The position numbers and the translations under genes were made by a program. Of a stretch of DNA of 64,000 nucleotides, positions 25,908 to 35,362 are shown piece by piece (the first letter of the stretch is position 1; every line of letters begins with the position of its first letter). Under the pieces are notes generated by a model. It was not told the origin of the DNA, searched no databases, and saw only the letters and a list, made by a program, of their open reading frames with translations. Where the stretch lies: positions 242,668-306,667 of the forward strand of contig NZ_CANKXG010000004.1 of the NCBI RefSeq assembly GCF_947487575.1. Reading direction: 5' to 3'. The DNA comes from an uncultured Algibacter sp. (lineage in GTDB: Bacteria; Bacteroidota; Bacteroidia; Flavobacteriales; Flavobacteriaceae).

Positions 25908-28871
25908 ATGCGTCAAATCTTTATTACTGTTATAGTCCTTTTTTTAGTATTACAAACAGCTGCTCAAACTAATAATAATAATAATCCTCTACTAACTACA
26001 GATTCAATTGCTCAAAAAAAATGGGTAGATAGTTTATACAACTCAATGAGTCTTGCTGAAAAAGTGGGGCAGTTATACATGATTCAAGTCATGTCTAATC
26101 AAGATCAAGCCACAAGAAACAAGGTAATCAGTACTATAAAAGAGCACCACATTGGTGGAATTATATATTCAAACGGCAACCCTAACAAACAAGCAAGACT
26201 CAATAATGAGTTACAATCGTTTTCTAAAATCCCAATGCTTATTGGTATGGATGCAGAATGGGGTTTAAGTATGCGTTTAGATTCTACTTATGCATTTCCT
26301 TGGAATATGACCCTTGGTGCCATTAGTAATAATAAATTAGTAGAGAAAACAGGCAGACAAATAGGAGAACATTGCAAACGATTAGGGGTTCATTTCAATT
26401 TCGCACCAGTTGTCGATATTAATACAAATCCGTTAAATCCAATTATTGGAAACAGGTCTTTTGGTGAAGACAGAGATAATGTAACAGAAAAGGCATCGGC
26501 ATTCATGAAAGGCATGCAAAGTGCTGGAGTATTAGCTAATGCAAAGCATTTTCCTGGTCATGGCGATACCAATCAAGATTCTCATAAAACATTACCAACT
26601 ATAAGTTTTAATGAGAAACGTATTGATTCTATAGAATTATATCCATATAAAAAATTAATCAAAGAAGGGCTTTCAAGTGTTATGGTCGCCCATTTAAATG
26701 TACCAAGTTTAGAATCTCGTGAAGGCTACCCTTCTTCATTATCAAAACACATTGTTACCGATATTTTAAAAGAAAAATTAGGGTTTAAAGGACTCATTTT
26801 TACAGATGCGTTAACGATGAAAGGGGCTGCAGATTATATGGAACCCACATTAGAAGGCACTACAACCAAAAAATTTATAACAAGCGGTGATATAGATTTA
26901 GCTGCGTTTAAAGCAGGTAATGATGTTATGTTAATGTCTGAGGATGTTGGGCTTGGTATATCTAAAATCATTGAAGCATATAACAAAGGGGAAATAACTG
27001 AAGCCCGTTTAGAGCATTCAGTTAAAAAAATTCTTCAAGCAAAATACAAAGTAGGATTGCATCATTATGAGCCTATAGGGTTGTATAATATATTAAAGGA
27101 CTTAAACCGACTAAAAGATGATATTTTATATGAAGAACTATTAGAAAATGCGATTACCGTCGTTAAAAATGAAAATGATTTATTACCACTTAGGCGGTTA
27201 GAAACTAAAAGTATTGCATATGTAGAACTTGGTGATGATTCTGGTTCAGCCTTTTTCGATGAGTTAAAAAAGTATGCCAAAGTTCACGCTATTAAATCAG
27301 ACAATTTATATTCTTTAATGGGTAGCCTAAAGCCATACAACACAGTTGTTATTGGTTTTCATCGTTCTAACGAAAATCCATGGAAAGCTTATCAATTCAC
27401 TAATAAAGACTTAGTGTGGCTACATGAAATAGCGCAAAACCACACCGTTATTTTGGATGCTTTTGTAAAGCCTTATGCGCTCTCAAAATTAAAAACATTA
27501 GAAAACATTGAGAGCATCGTTGTTAGCTATCAAAATAGCGAAATTGCACAAAGAAAATCGGCACAGCTTATTTTTGGAGCTATACCTTCTAAAGGGAATT
27601 TACCTGTTTCTATTGGAAATTATTTTAAAGAAGGTGATGGTATACATAATAATGAACTTAAACGTTTAGCATATTCTATACCCGAACGCGTGGGAATGAA
27701 TTCGGATAAATTAAAACGTATAGATTCTGTTGCTCAAATGGCTGTTGATTCTATGATGACACCCGGAATTCAATTACTAGTAGCTAGAAAAGGAAAAGTG
27801 ATTTATAACAAGAATTTTGGAAAACACACCTATAGTGGAAAGAAAAAAGTGTCTTTTGATGATATTTATGATGTAGCATCTCTTACTAAAATATTATCAA
27901 CATTACCCTTATTGATGGAACTTGAAGAGCAAGGTATACTTTCATTAAACACTAAATTACCTTCAATTTTACCCGAATATAAAGACTCTAATAAATCTCA
28001 TATTACTTTAAAAAGCATGTTATCTCATTATGCACGTTTAAGACCATGGGAACCTTTTTATTATCGCACTTTAGATACTGTAACCAAACGCCCTAGTAGA
28101 AAATATTATAGAAAAGAACGTAGCGATAAATTTAATATTGAAGTCACAAAAAACTTGTTTTTAAGAACTGATTATCAGGACTCTTTGCCCGAAATTATAA
28201 AAAATTCAGAACTGCTAGAACGCCAAAGATACCGTTATAGCGATTTCCCATATTACATTTTAAAGAAATTTATTGAGCAACATTACGACAGAACACTTGA
28301 TGAGTTAGTTCAATCACATTTTTATGAATCTCTAGGCGCCAATTACACTTTGTATAATCCGTACTATAAAATCAGTAATAAAAAAATTGTACCAACAGAG
28401 ATTGATGATTATTATAGATATGGAAAAGTTCATGGTTACGTGCATGATATGGGAGCAGCTATGCAAAACGGCGTAGGTGGTCATGCAGGTGTATTTAGTA
28501 ATGCAAATGATGTTGCAAAAATTATGCAAATGTACTTGCAAAAAGGTTATTATGGAGGCAAGCGTTATTTGAAACCTGAAACAATTGATAAGTTTAACAC
28601 ATGCTATTATTGTGATGATAATAATAGAAGAGGTATTGGCTTTGATAAACCACAACTTGGAGATTCTGGACCAACATGTGGCTGTATATCCATGACAAGT
28701 TTTGGTCATTCTGGGTTTACTGGAACATATACTTGGGCAGACCCAGAAGAAGAGATTGTATACGTTTTTTTAGCAAATAGAACGTATCCGCATGCTGGGA
28801 AAAATTTATTACTCAGAAAAAATATTAGAACGGAAATACAACGCTTAATTTACGAAGCAATAGAAGATTAA
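25908..28871 (+). CDS. Fusion of a glycoside hydrolase family 3 (NagZ-like) and a beta-lactamase-fold serine hydrolase
   Basis: A 987-residue exported protein (signal peptide 1-20, ending TAAQ). Residues about 40-400 are GH3: KHFPGHGD (213-220) followed by SHKTLP, which matches the NagZ loop carrying the catalytic histidine, and TDALTMKGA with the candidate nucleophile D300. Residues about 410-590 look like the GH3 C-terminal domain. From about 615 on it is a class C beta-lactamase/DD-peptidase fold: S658-L-T-K661, a YSD triad, and GHSGFTG near residue 930. It probably removes N-acetylglucosamine from cell wall fragments and cuts a peptide or ester bond. bshA starts 22 bases downstream. Confidence 0.88.
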   Translation: MRQIFITVIVLFLVLQTAAQTNNNNNPLLTTDSIAQKKWVDSLYNSMSLAEKVGQLYMIQVMSNQDQATRNKVISTIKEHHIGGIIYSNGNPNKQARLNNELQSFSKIPMLIGMDAEWGLSMRLDSTYAFPWNMTLGAISNNKLVEKTGRQIGEHCKRLGVHFNFAPVVDINTNPLNPIIGNRSFGEDRDNVTEKASAFMKGMQSAGVLANAKHFPGHGDTNQDSHKTLPTISFNEKRIDSIELYPYKKLIKEGLSSVMVAHLNVPSLESREGYPSSLSKHIVTDILKEKLGFKGLIFTDALTMKGAADYMEPTLEGTTTKKFITSGDIDLAAFKAGNDVMLMSEDVGLGISKIIEAYNKGEITEARLEHSVKKILQAKYKVGLHHYEPIGLYNILKDLNRLKDDILYEELLENAITVVKNENDLLPLRRLETKSIAYVELGDDSGSAFFDELKKYAKVHAIKSDNLYSLMGSLKPYNTVVIGFHRSNENPWKAYQFTNKDLVWLHEIAQNHTVILDAFVKPYALSKLKTLENIESIVVSYQNSEIAQRKSAQLIFGAIPSKGNLPVSIGNYFKEGDGIHNNELKRLAYSIPERVGMNSDKLKRIDSVAQMAVDSMMTPGIQLLVARKGKVIYNKNFGKHTYSGKKKVSFDDIYDVASLTKILSTLPLLMELEEQGILSLNTKLPSILPEYKDSNKSHITLKSMLSHYARLRPWEPFYYRTLDTVTKRPSRKYYRKERSDKFNIEVTKNLFLRTDYQDSLPEIIKNSELLERQRYRYSDFPYYILKKFIEQHYDRTLDELVQSHFYESLGANYTLYNPYYKISNKKIVPTEIDDYYRYGKVHGYVHDMGAAMQNGVGGHAGVFSNANDVAKIMQMYLQKGYYGGKRYLKPETIDKFNTCYYCDDNNRRGIGFDKPQLGDSGPTCGCISMTSFGHSGFTGTYTWADPEEEIVYVFLANRTYPHAGKNLLLRKNIRTEIQRLIYEAIED

Positions 28872-28893
28872 AGAAGTACTTAAAACTTAATAA

Positions 28894-30030
28894 ATGAAAA
28901 TAGGTATTGTTTGTTATCCAACATTTGGAGGTAGTGGAGTAGTAGCAACCGAACTAGGTTTAGAACTCTCTAAACGTGGTCATGAAATACACTTCATCAC
29001 TTATAATCAACCTGTAAGGTTAGAGTTAATAAGTAACAATGTACACTATCACGAAGTAAACGTACCAGAATATCCATTGTTTCATTATCAGCCCTATGAA
29101 TTAGCTTTATCAAGTAAATTGGTAGATATGGTTAAACTTCATGATATAGAAATATTACATGTACATTATGCTATTCCGCATGCTTATGCGGCATATATGG
29201 CAAAAAAAATGTTAAAAGAAGAAGGTATACATCTTCCTATAGTAACGACTTTACACGGTACAGATATTACACTTGTTGGAAGTCATCCGTTTTACAAACC
29301 CGCTGTAACGTTTAGCATTAATAAATCGGATGCTGTAACAACAGTATCTCAAAGTTTAAAAGATGATACTTTGCGTTTATTTGATATTAAAAAAGATATA
29401 AATGTAGTACCTAACTTTATAGATTTAGAAAAGTATAATCACGGGTTTACAGATTGTCAACGCGGAATGATGGCTAATGATGATGAGAAAATAATCACAC
29501 ACATTAGTAACTTAAGACCTGTAAAGCGTGTTCAAGATGTAATTAGCATCTTTTATAGCATCCAAAAGGAAATGCCAGCAAAATTAATGTTTATTGGTGA
29601 AGGTCCTGAAAAAGAAAAAGTAGAATTACGTTGTCAAGAATTAGGTATTTTAGATAAAGTGGTTTTCTTTGGAAGAAGTAATGAAATTGATAAGATTTTA
29701 TGTTTTAGCGATTTATTTTTACTTCCATCGCAAACTGAAAGTTTTGGTTTAGCGGCGCTTGAAGCTATGGCATCAGGAGTTCCTGTTATTTCAACTAATA
29801 CAGGTGGTTTACCTGAAGTTAATATTCAAAGTATTTCAGGGTTTTTAAGTAACGTTGGTAATGTTGAGGAAATGTCTAAAAATGCACTATATATTTTAAG
29901 TAATGATGAGCGCCTAAAAAACTTTAAGGATAATGCGCGTAAAGAGGCTTTAAAGTTCGATTTGCACGCTATTGTTCCTAAATATGAAGCTATTTATGAA
30001 GATACTCTAGCAAAATGCTTGGTATTGTAA
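28894..30030 (+). CDS. bshA: N-acetyl-alpha-D-glucosaminyl L-malate synthase BshA
   Basis: A 378-residue GT4 glycosyltransferase. It begins MKIGIVCYPTFGGSGVVATE, the usual BshA N-terminus, and carries the GT4 segments THLHGT-like (TLHGTDITLVG), NLRPVKR and ESFGLAALEAMASGVPV. BshA joins UDP-GlcNAc and L-malate in the first step of bacillithiol synthesis, a low-molecular-weight thiol found in Firmicutes and many Bacteroidota. BshB and BshC are not in the window. It follows the GH3 fusion by 22 bases and ends at a strong bidirectional terminator. Confidence 0.93.
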   Translation: MKIGIVCYPTFGGSGVVATELGLELSKRGHEIHFITYNQPVRLELISNNVHYHEVNVPEYPLFHYQPYELALSSKLVDMVKLHDIEILHVHYAIPHAYAAYMAKKMLKEEGIHLPIVTTLHGTDITLVGSHPFYKPAVTFSINKSDAVTTVSQSLKDDTLRLFDIKKDINVVPNFIDLEKYNHGFTDCQRGMMANDDEKIITHISNLRPVKRVQDVISIFYSIQKEMPAKLMFIGEGPEKEKVELRCQELGILDKVVFFGRSNEIDKILCFSDLFLLPSQTESFGLAALEAMASGVPVISTNTGGLPEVNIQSISGFLSNVGNVEEMSKNALYILSNDERLKNFKDNARKEALKFDLHAIVPKYEAIYEDTLAKCLVL

Positions 30031-30040
30031 TAGAAGATTC

Positions 30041-30080
30041 CATTTTAAAAGCACCTTGCTTAAGTTGTGTTTTTAAAATG
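30041..30080. terminator. Bidirectional intrinsic terminator between bshA and the lipoprotein gene
   Basis: Inverted repeat with 14-base arms (30041-30054 and 30067-30080), differing at one position that gives a G-U pair, and a 12-base loop. The arms hold a run of A or T on each side, so it can work for both converging genes. Confidence 0.75.
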
Positions 30081-30106
30081 AAATCAAACTTATTTAGTTT
30101 CTAAAA

Positions 30107-30634
30107 TTAACTCCCACAACTGTTACAAGTTAATATGAGATCATTAATAGTTGAAAGCATAGTAGTGAATCCCGTTCCAGTTACATTAAAAGTACCACTA
30201 ATTTTTATTAATTTTGAATTACCATTTACATTTTCCTCGAATTTAGTAATCCTTAATTTACCAGTTGAACCTGTAAAATCTCTGTTAATGTTAACAAAGC
30301 TTGCAGTAACATAAATAGGAGCGGTATTATCGCTAAAAGCATATTCCTCTCCAGTTTTAAAAGCTTCAATATCACTATTATCTACAATTGTTAGTGTTAG
30401 TTTTCCGCTAGCACCTTCCGCATCTGCTTTAACATTAATGGATATATTATTAGTAGCTTCATAATTATTAGAAATTGTAGCTACTATGTTTTCCATTACA
30501 AAGCCTCCAAAATCTGTAAATGCTATGGAAATACTACCTTGTTCTTGTTGCTTTACATCTTCCGAATCGTTGCTTTCAGAACAAGAAAAAGTTAATACAA
30601 ATAAAAATAATGCTAAAGTTTTAATAGTTTTCAT
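30107..30634 (-). CDS. Putative lipoprotein of unknown function
   Basis: Start placed at 30634, where a lipoprotein signal peptide begins (MKTIKTLALFLFVLTFSC, lipobox cysteine at residue 18); an ATG 30 bases upstream would add a poor N-terminus. The mature protein of about 158 residues is beta-rich and ends in NDLILTCNSCGS. It looks like one of the many small surface-facing lipoproteins of Flavobacteriia. No domain is recognised with confidence. Before the IS landed, the outer membrane protein at 31804 was its direct upstream neighbour on the same strand. Confidence 0.65.
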   Translation of the reverse strand: MKTIKTLALFLFVLTFSCSESNDSEDVKQQEQGSISIAFTDFGGFVMENIVATISNNYEATNNISINVKADAEGASGKLTLTIVDNSDIEAFKTGEEYAFSDNTAPIYVTASFVNINRDFTGSTGKLRITKFEENVNGNSKLIKISGTFNVTGTGFTTMLSTINDLILTCNSCGS

Positions 30635-30730
30635 ATTACTAATTTTAAGTTTATAATAATACATAAAAGACTTTTAAAAATGTCATCACTAAAATTAATA
30701 AGAACTTCAGAAATAAAAAAACACCCCTAA

Positions 30731-31768
30731 AGGTAGTCATGGTTGGAAGATTTATTCTTCCGGTTTTTTTGTTTTATAAAACACAGATACCAGTTAATTA
30801 ACTTATTGATTAATAGTTGTTTACCTTGTTTTTTTAGTGTAATTTTCGCATATTAATACCTTATAGCCAATATATTATGTCAGTATTTAAAGACCACAGA
30901 ATTTCAGTAAGTCAATTATAGGCTTCTTCCAAATTATTAAAAGGTATTGACCATAAAAACGGAAAGAAATCTGTTAAATGCAGCATGGCTTTTGATGGTT
31001 TGTTGCCTTGTCATTCTGAAGTATTTACTAAGTCGAAGTATTCTAGTGAAGATATGGCTTTACCCGAGGCTATAATGAATCATGTAAAGCAAGACGTAAA
31101 TCATCAAAATATCTATGTCATTGATAGAGGATTTCAACCTACAAGAACAATGAACTCATTTACTAATGATGCTGTTACTTTTATTGTTAGAGCAAAAGAA
31201 AACCGAAAACATGTAGAATTTCAGTCATTACTTAATAAAAATCAAGACCTAGATTTAGGAGAATTAACCCTTATTAAAGACAGTAAAGTAAATCTTTATA
31301 CTGGAAAAGCGATACATAACAAAAAAGGAAATATACATTACAGAGAAGAATTAGTAGAAACTCCTTTTCGTTTAATCGTAGCAAAAACTAAAACAGAGCA
31401 ACCAAAATACTTTTGGTTTATTACCAATGATTTTGATTTATCTGCAAAACAAGTAGCCCAAGCTTATAGAAGGCGATGGAATATTGAAGTATTCTTTCGT
31501 TTTATAAAACAAGAACTCAATGTAAGCCATCTAGTCTCATTGAATAAAAATGGAATAGAAGTTTTACTATACATGACTTTAATTGTAGCAATGTTAATAT
31601 TAATCTATAAAAAAGCTAATAAAATAGGTTATAAAACAGCCAAGAGAAGATTTAAAATGGAACTCAGAAATTTAGCTATTGCTATGATTGTTGTAGACTG
31701 CAAAGGAAACTTAAACCATTTTGAGACTTAAAAAAAATGGTCGAAATTTCTTCCGACCATGACTACCT
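30731..31768 (+). mobile_element. Decayed IS4-like insertion sequence, about 1.04 kb
   Basis: Terminal inverted repeats of 20 bases (AGGTAGTCATGG then T or C, then GGAAGA) bound the element; they differ at one position. Both ends are flanked by the four-base direct repeat CTAA (30727-30730 and 31769-31772), so it arrived by transposition with a 4-bp duplication. Each end also forms a hairpin followed by a run of T reading into the element (30745-30770 on the plus strand, 31730-31760 on the minus strand), which would block outside transcription. The single transposase gene inside is internally deleted. Joining the flanks restores a CACC/GGTG hairpin, so it inserted in a terminator loop. Confidence 0.88.
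30877..31731 (+). pseudogene. IS4-family DDE transposase, internally deleted
   Basis: Reading from the ATG at 30877 gives MSVFKDHRISVSQL, then an in-frame TAG, then ASSKLLKGIDHKNGKK and the C-terminal two thirds of an IS4-type transposase. The expected stretch between these pieces, about a hundred residues holding the first catalytic Asp (normally a DSS/DST-like motif), is missing, so a deletion joined the two parts. What remains has the second Asp (VIDRG) and the Y-R-E motif YRRRWNIEVFFRFIKQEL with the catalytic Glu. The protein cannot be active. The open part from 30985 could at most give a 248-residue fragment. Confidence 0.85.
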
Positions 31769-31803
31769 CTAAAGGTGCTTTTATCTAAATTTAGTTTTGT
31801 TTT

Positions 31804-32283
31804 TTAGAACTGATAACGAATACTTAAAGCAATATCAAAATCTAAATCATTACTAAAATCTCCAAAACCTAATTCTGGTCTAAAATCTAAAGATAATAGT
31901 AAGGGAATATCAAAATTGTATTCAATGCCAATATCACCAGCCGCAAATAGGGCAGTTTCACTTGCTCCGTCTAAGGATTTTTTACCGCTAAAAGAAGCTA
32001 AACCACCACCAGCACCAACATACCAATTGAAAGACCCATCAAGAGGAAATACCCATTGGTAAAGACCAGTAAGTTTAAAAGCGCTATAACTATTTCCATT
32101 TCTCCAACCTAAATCGCCTTCAAACCTATTATTTGCTCCCAAAGCATGTTGATAAGATACTTCTGCACCTAAGCCATCACTATCTCCTAAGCGCAAACCT
32201 ATAGCATTCTTTGAAATGCTTTGTGCATTCAATGTAAACGCAAAGCCTATTAATGACAGTGACAATAAAAATAATTTTTTCAT
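31804..32283 (-). CDS. Small outer membrane beta-barrel protein
   Basis: A 159-residue protein with a signal peptide (1-20, ending LNAQ) and alternating short beta-strands rich in glycine and aromatic residues, ending in a typical outer membrane C-terminus (ALSIRYQF). This fits an 8-stranded OmpW/OmpX/opacity-type barrel. Function unknown; such proteins are often stress or surface proteins. Its natural terminator was split by the IS next to its 3' end. Confidence 0.72.
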   Translation of the reverse strand: MKKLFLLSLSLIGFAFTLNAQSISKNAIGLRLGDSDGLGAEVSYQHALGANNRFEGDLGWRNGNSYSAFKLTGLYQWVFPLDGSFNWYVGAGGGLASFSGKKSLDGASETALFAAGDIGIEYNFDIPLLLSLDFRPELGFGDFSNDLDFDIALSIRYQF

Positions 32284-32432
32284 AAAATAAAGTTTTAGTT
32301 TTTATAAATTATATACGGCCTTATACGTTAAAAAGACCTTTTTTTAATATTCATAATAGATTAGCAAGAATAACGCCAAAAATGTATTTATATTTAACTT
32401 CTTTTTAGATTTACAAATATATTTTGTTGCAG

Positions 32433-35360
32433 ATGACGTTAAGTCCAAATTTACAGGAGTTAAGAGAGGTGTTAGAAGGTGAGTTGTTTTATGATGATTT
32501 AATGAAATCTCTATATGCTACAGATGCCTCGGTATATAGAAAACTACCATTGGCTGTTGCATACCCAAAAAACGAACTTGACATAAAGTTGTTAATCCAA
32601 TTTGCAAAGAATTATAATACCTCATTAATACCAAGAACCGCAGGAACATCATTAGCCGGACAATGCGTTGGTGAAGGTATTATTGTTGATGTTTCTAAGT
32701 ATTTTACAAAAATAATTAAGCTTAACGAAAAAGAGCAAACTGTTACTGTACAACCAGGTGTAGTTCGTGACGTTTTAAACAATTACTTAAAACCTTTTGG
32801 GCTTTTTTTCGGGCCAAATACGTCAACTTCAAACCGATGTATGATAGGCGGTATGGTTGGTAATAACTCGTCAGGAACAACTTCCATTCAATATGGAGTA
32901 ACACGTGATAAGGTTTTAGAAATGGAGGTTGTTTTGAGTGACGGCAGTCAAGCTATTTTTGGTAAAATCAATTCAGAAACATTTCAACAAAAAATAAAAG
33001 AAGATTCATTAGAAGGGCGTATTTATAAAACCATATTTGAGTCTTTAGAATTAAAATCTATTCAAAAAGAAATTATAGAACAATTTCCTAAACCTGAAAT
33101 ACACAGAAGAAATACAGGTTATGCGATTGATGAATTAATTAAGACTAACATTTTTACAGAGTCTAATGAATCATTTAATATGTGTAAACTGCTTTCAGGC
33201 AGCGAAGGCACTTTAGCGTTTACAACTCAAATCACTTTAAAATTAGATAAGTTACCACCACAAGAATCTGTTATGGTAGCAGCTCATTTTGATAGTATAG
33301 AAAATTGCATGAAAGCAGTGCAACCTGTTATGCAACACAATTTGTATATGTGCGAGATGATGGATAAAACCATATTAGATTGCACAAAACATAATAAAAA
33401 ACAGCAAGAAAACAGACAGTTTATATTTGGTGACCCAAAAGCTATATTAATGTGCGAAGTTAAAGCCAGTACTATAGAAAAAGCAAAAGAATTAGCAATA
33501 AGCCTTGAAAAAACTATTAAGAATTCTGGTTTTAGTTACGCAAACCCTAAACTTTTTGGGAATGATGTAAACAAAGCCATTGCATTGAGAAGTGCAGGTT
33601 TAGGGCTTTTAGGAAATATTATTGGCGATAAAAAATCTGCTGCTTGTATTGAAGATACGGCTGTGGCATTACCTGATTTAGCAAATTATATTTCTGAGTT
33701 TACGCAACTCATGAAAAACTATAAGCAAGACGCTATTTATTATGCCCACGCTGGAGCTGGAGAAATCCATTTGCGACCTATTTTGAATTTAAAACAAGTC
33801 GAAGATGTCGAATTGTTTAGAAAAATAACTACTGATGTAGCTCATTTAGTTAAGAAGCATAAAGGTTCTATGAGTGGTGAGCATGGTGATGGAATAGTAC
33901 GTTCTGAGTTTATTTCCACAATGATTGGAGAAACCAATTACGATATTTTAAAACGTATAAAAACAGCTTTTGATAGCGATAATATTTTCAATCCAGGTAA
34001 AATAGTTGATGGGTTACCAATGGATAAATCGCTTAGATATGAATCAAATAGAAAAGAGCCAGAAATAAAAACCCTACTAGATTTTTCAAAATCTCAAGGA
34101 ATTCTTCGAGAAGCTGAAAAATGTAATGGTTCTGGGGATTGTAGAAAACTACCCGAATTTGGAGGAACGATGTGTCCGAGTTACAGAGCAACTAGAAATG
34201 AAAAAGATACAACACGAGCAAGAGCCAATGCTTTAAGAGAGTTTTTAACTAACTCTGAAAAAGCAAATAAATTTAATTATAAAGAGTTAAAAGATGTTTT
34301 TAATTTATGCTTAAGCTGCAAAGCCTGTGCAAGTGAATGTCCAAGTAGTGTTGATGTTGCAAGCCTAAAAACAGAATTTCAATACCAATATCAAAAAGCA
34401 AATGGTTTTAAGTTTAAAGATAAGTTTTTTGCTAAATCAACTAAATATAATAAAATAGCTTCACGAATTCCGAAGTTTTATAATGCCTTATTTCAAAATA
34501 ATTTTTCTAGTGATATTATCAAGAAAGTTCTGGGTATCCATCCAAAACGTAGTTTACCAAAAATATCAGAATCTTTTTCAGGCTTCAATAATTTTTCAAA
34601 TTGGATAGATGGCAAAAATCATACACCTAAGCCAATAAAAACAGTTTACTTATTTGTAGATGAGTTTATAAATTATCTAGAATCTGAAATTGCTATTGAC
34701 ACTTTGATAGTTTTAGAAGCATTAAATTATAAGATAATTCCTGTGCATCATCTAGAAAGTAGTCGTTCCTATTTATCTAAAGGTTTTCTGGAAGAAGCAA
34801 AAGAACATGCTAATAAAAATGTTGAATATTTTAAAGACAAAGTTTCAGACGAAACACCGCTTATAGGTATTGAACCTTCAGCAATTTTATCCTTTAAAGA
34901 CGAATACTTAAAATTGTCAGCAGATACAAATTCAGCTGAAGCGATATCAAAAAACACCTTTTTAATAGAAGAGTTTTTACAGCAAGAAATACAATTAGGT
35001 AATATAGAGCCAAAGCAATTTACGTTAGAAGCTAAAACCATAAAGTTTCACGGGCACTGTCATCAAAAGGCTATGAGTAATCAATTATCAAGTTTTGTGG
35101 TGTTGAATTTGCCAACTAACTATACCGTGGCTATTATTCCAAGTGGATGTTGCGGAATGGCAGGCAGTTTTGGATACGAAAAAGATAAATACGAAGTAAG
35201 TATGCAAATTGGTGAGCAAACCTTATTTCCAGCAGTTAGAAAAGCTTCAATAGAGACAATTATTTCTGCAAATGGAACAAGTTGTAGACATCAAATTAAA
35301 GACGGAACAGAGCGAGAGGCTAAACATCCTATAACAATTTTAAGAGAGGCGTTAATTTAA
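32433..35360 (+). CDS. Fused FAD-linked oxidase and Fe-S oxidoreductase (GlcD/D-lactate dehydrogenase-like + GlpC-like)
   Basis: A 975-residue protein. I chose the ATG at 32433; a TTG 9 bases earlier is possible but not needed. Residues 1-530 are an FAD-binding PCMH domain and oxidase C-terminal domain (RTAGTSLAGQCVGEG, GMVGNNSSGTTSIQYG, SGSEGTLAF, GEHGDG). Residues about 565-650 carry two Fe-S motifs (CNGSGDCRK..C near 567 and CLSCKACASECP near 625). The last 100 residues hold one CCG-like motif (HGHCHQKAM, PSGCCGMAGSFG). Such fusions oxidise 2-hydroxy acids, often D-lactate or glycolate, and pass electrons to the membrane. The exact acid is not readable. It ends 2 bases from a convergent gene. 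Confidence 0.88.
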   Translation: MTLSPNLQELREVLEGELFYDDLMKSLYATDASVYRKLPLAVAYPKNELDIKLLIQFAKNYNTSLIPRTAGTSLAGQCVGEGIIVDVSKYFTKIIKLNEKEQTVTVQPGVVRDVLNNYLKPFGLFFGPNTSTSNRCMIGGMVGNNSSGTTSIQYGVTRDKVLEMEVVLSDGSQAIFGKINSETFQQKIKEDSLEGRIYKTIFESLELKSIQKEIIEQFPKPEIHRRNTGYAIDELIKTNIFTESNESFNMCKLLSGSEGTLAFTTQITLKLDKLPPQESVMVAAHFDSIENCMKAVQPVMQHNLYMCEMMDKTILDCTKHNKKQQENRQFIFGDPKAILMCEVKASTIEKAKELAISLEKTIKNSGFSYANPKLFGNDVNKAIALRSAGLGLLGNIIGDKKSAACIEDTAVALPDLANYISEFTQLMKNYKQDAIYYAHAGAGEIHLRPILNLKQVEDVELFRKITTDVAHLVKKHKGSMSGEHGDGIVRSEFISTMIGETNYDILKRIKTAFDSDNIFNPGKIVDGLPMDKSLRYESNRKEPEIKTLLDFSKSQGILREAEKCNGSGDCRKLPEFGGTMCPSYRATRNEKDTTRARANALREFLTNSEKANKFNYKELKDVFNLCLSCKACASECPSSVDVASLKTEFQYQYQKANGFKFKDKFFAKSTKYNKIASRIPKFYNALFQNNFSSDIIKKVLGIHPKRSLPKISESFSGFNNFSNWIDGKNHTPKPIKTVYLFVDEFINYLESEIAIDTLIVLEALNYKIIPVHHLESSRSYLSKGFLEEAKEHANKNVEYFKDKVSDETPLIGIEPSAILSFKDEYLKLSADTNSAEAISKNTFLIEEFLQQEIQLGNIEPKQFTLEAKTIKFHGHCHQKAMSNQLSSFVVLNLPTNYTVAIIPSGCCGMAGSFGYEKDKYEVSMQIGEQTLFPAVRKASIETIISANGTSCRHQIKDGTEREAKHPITILREALI

Positions 35361-35362
35361 TT

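Noticed and set aside
28332..28709. Minus-strand open frame of 125 codons
   Set aside because: Antisense shadow of the GH3 fusion; rich in Ile, Thr and Cys with no recognisable motif.
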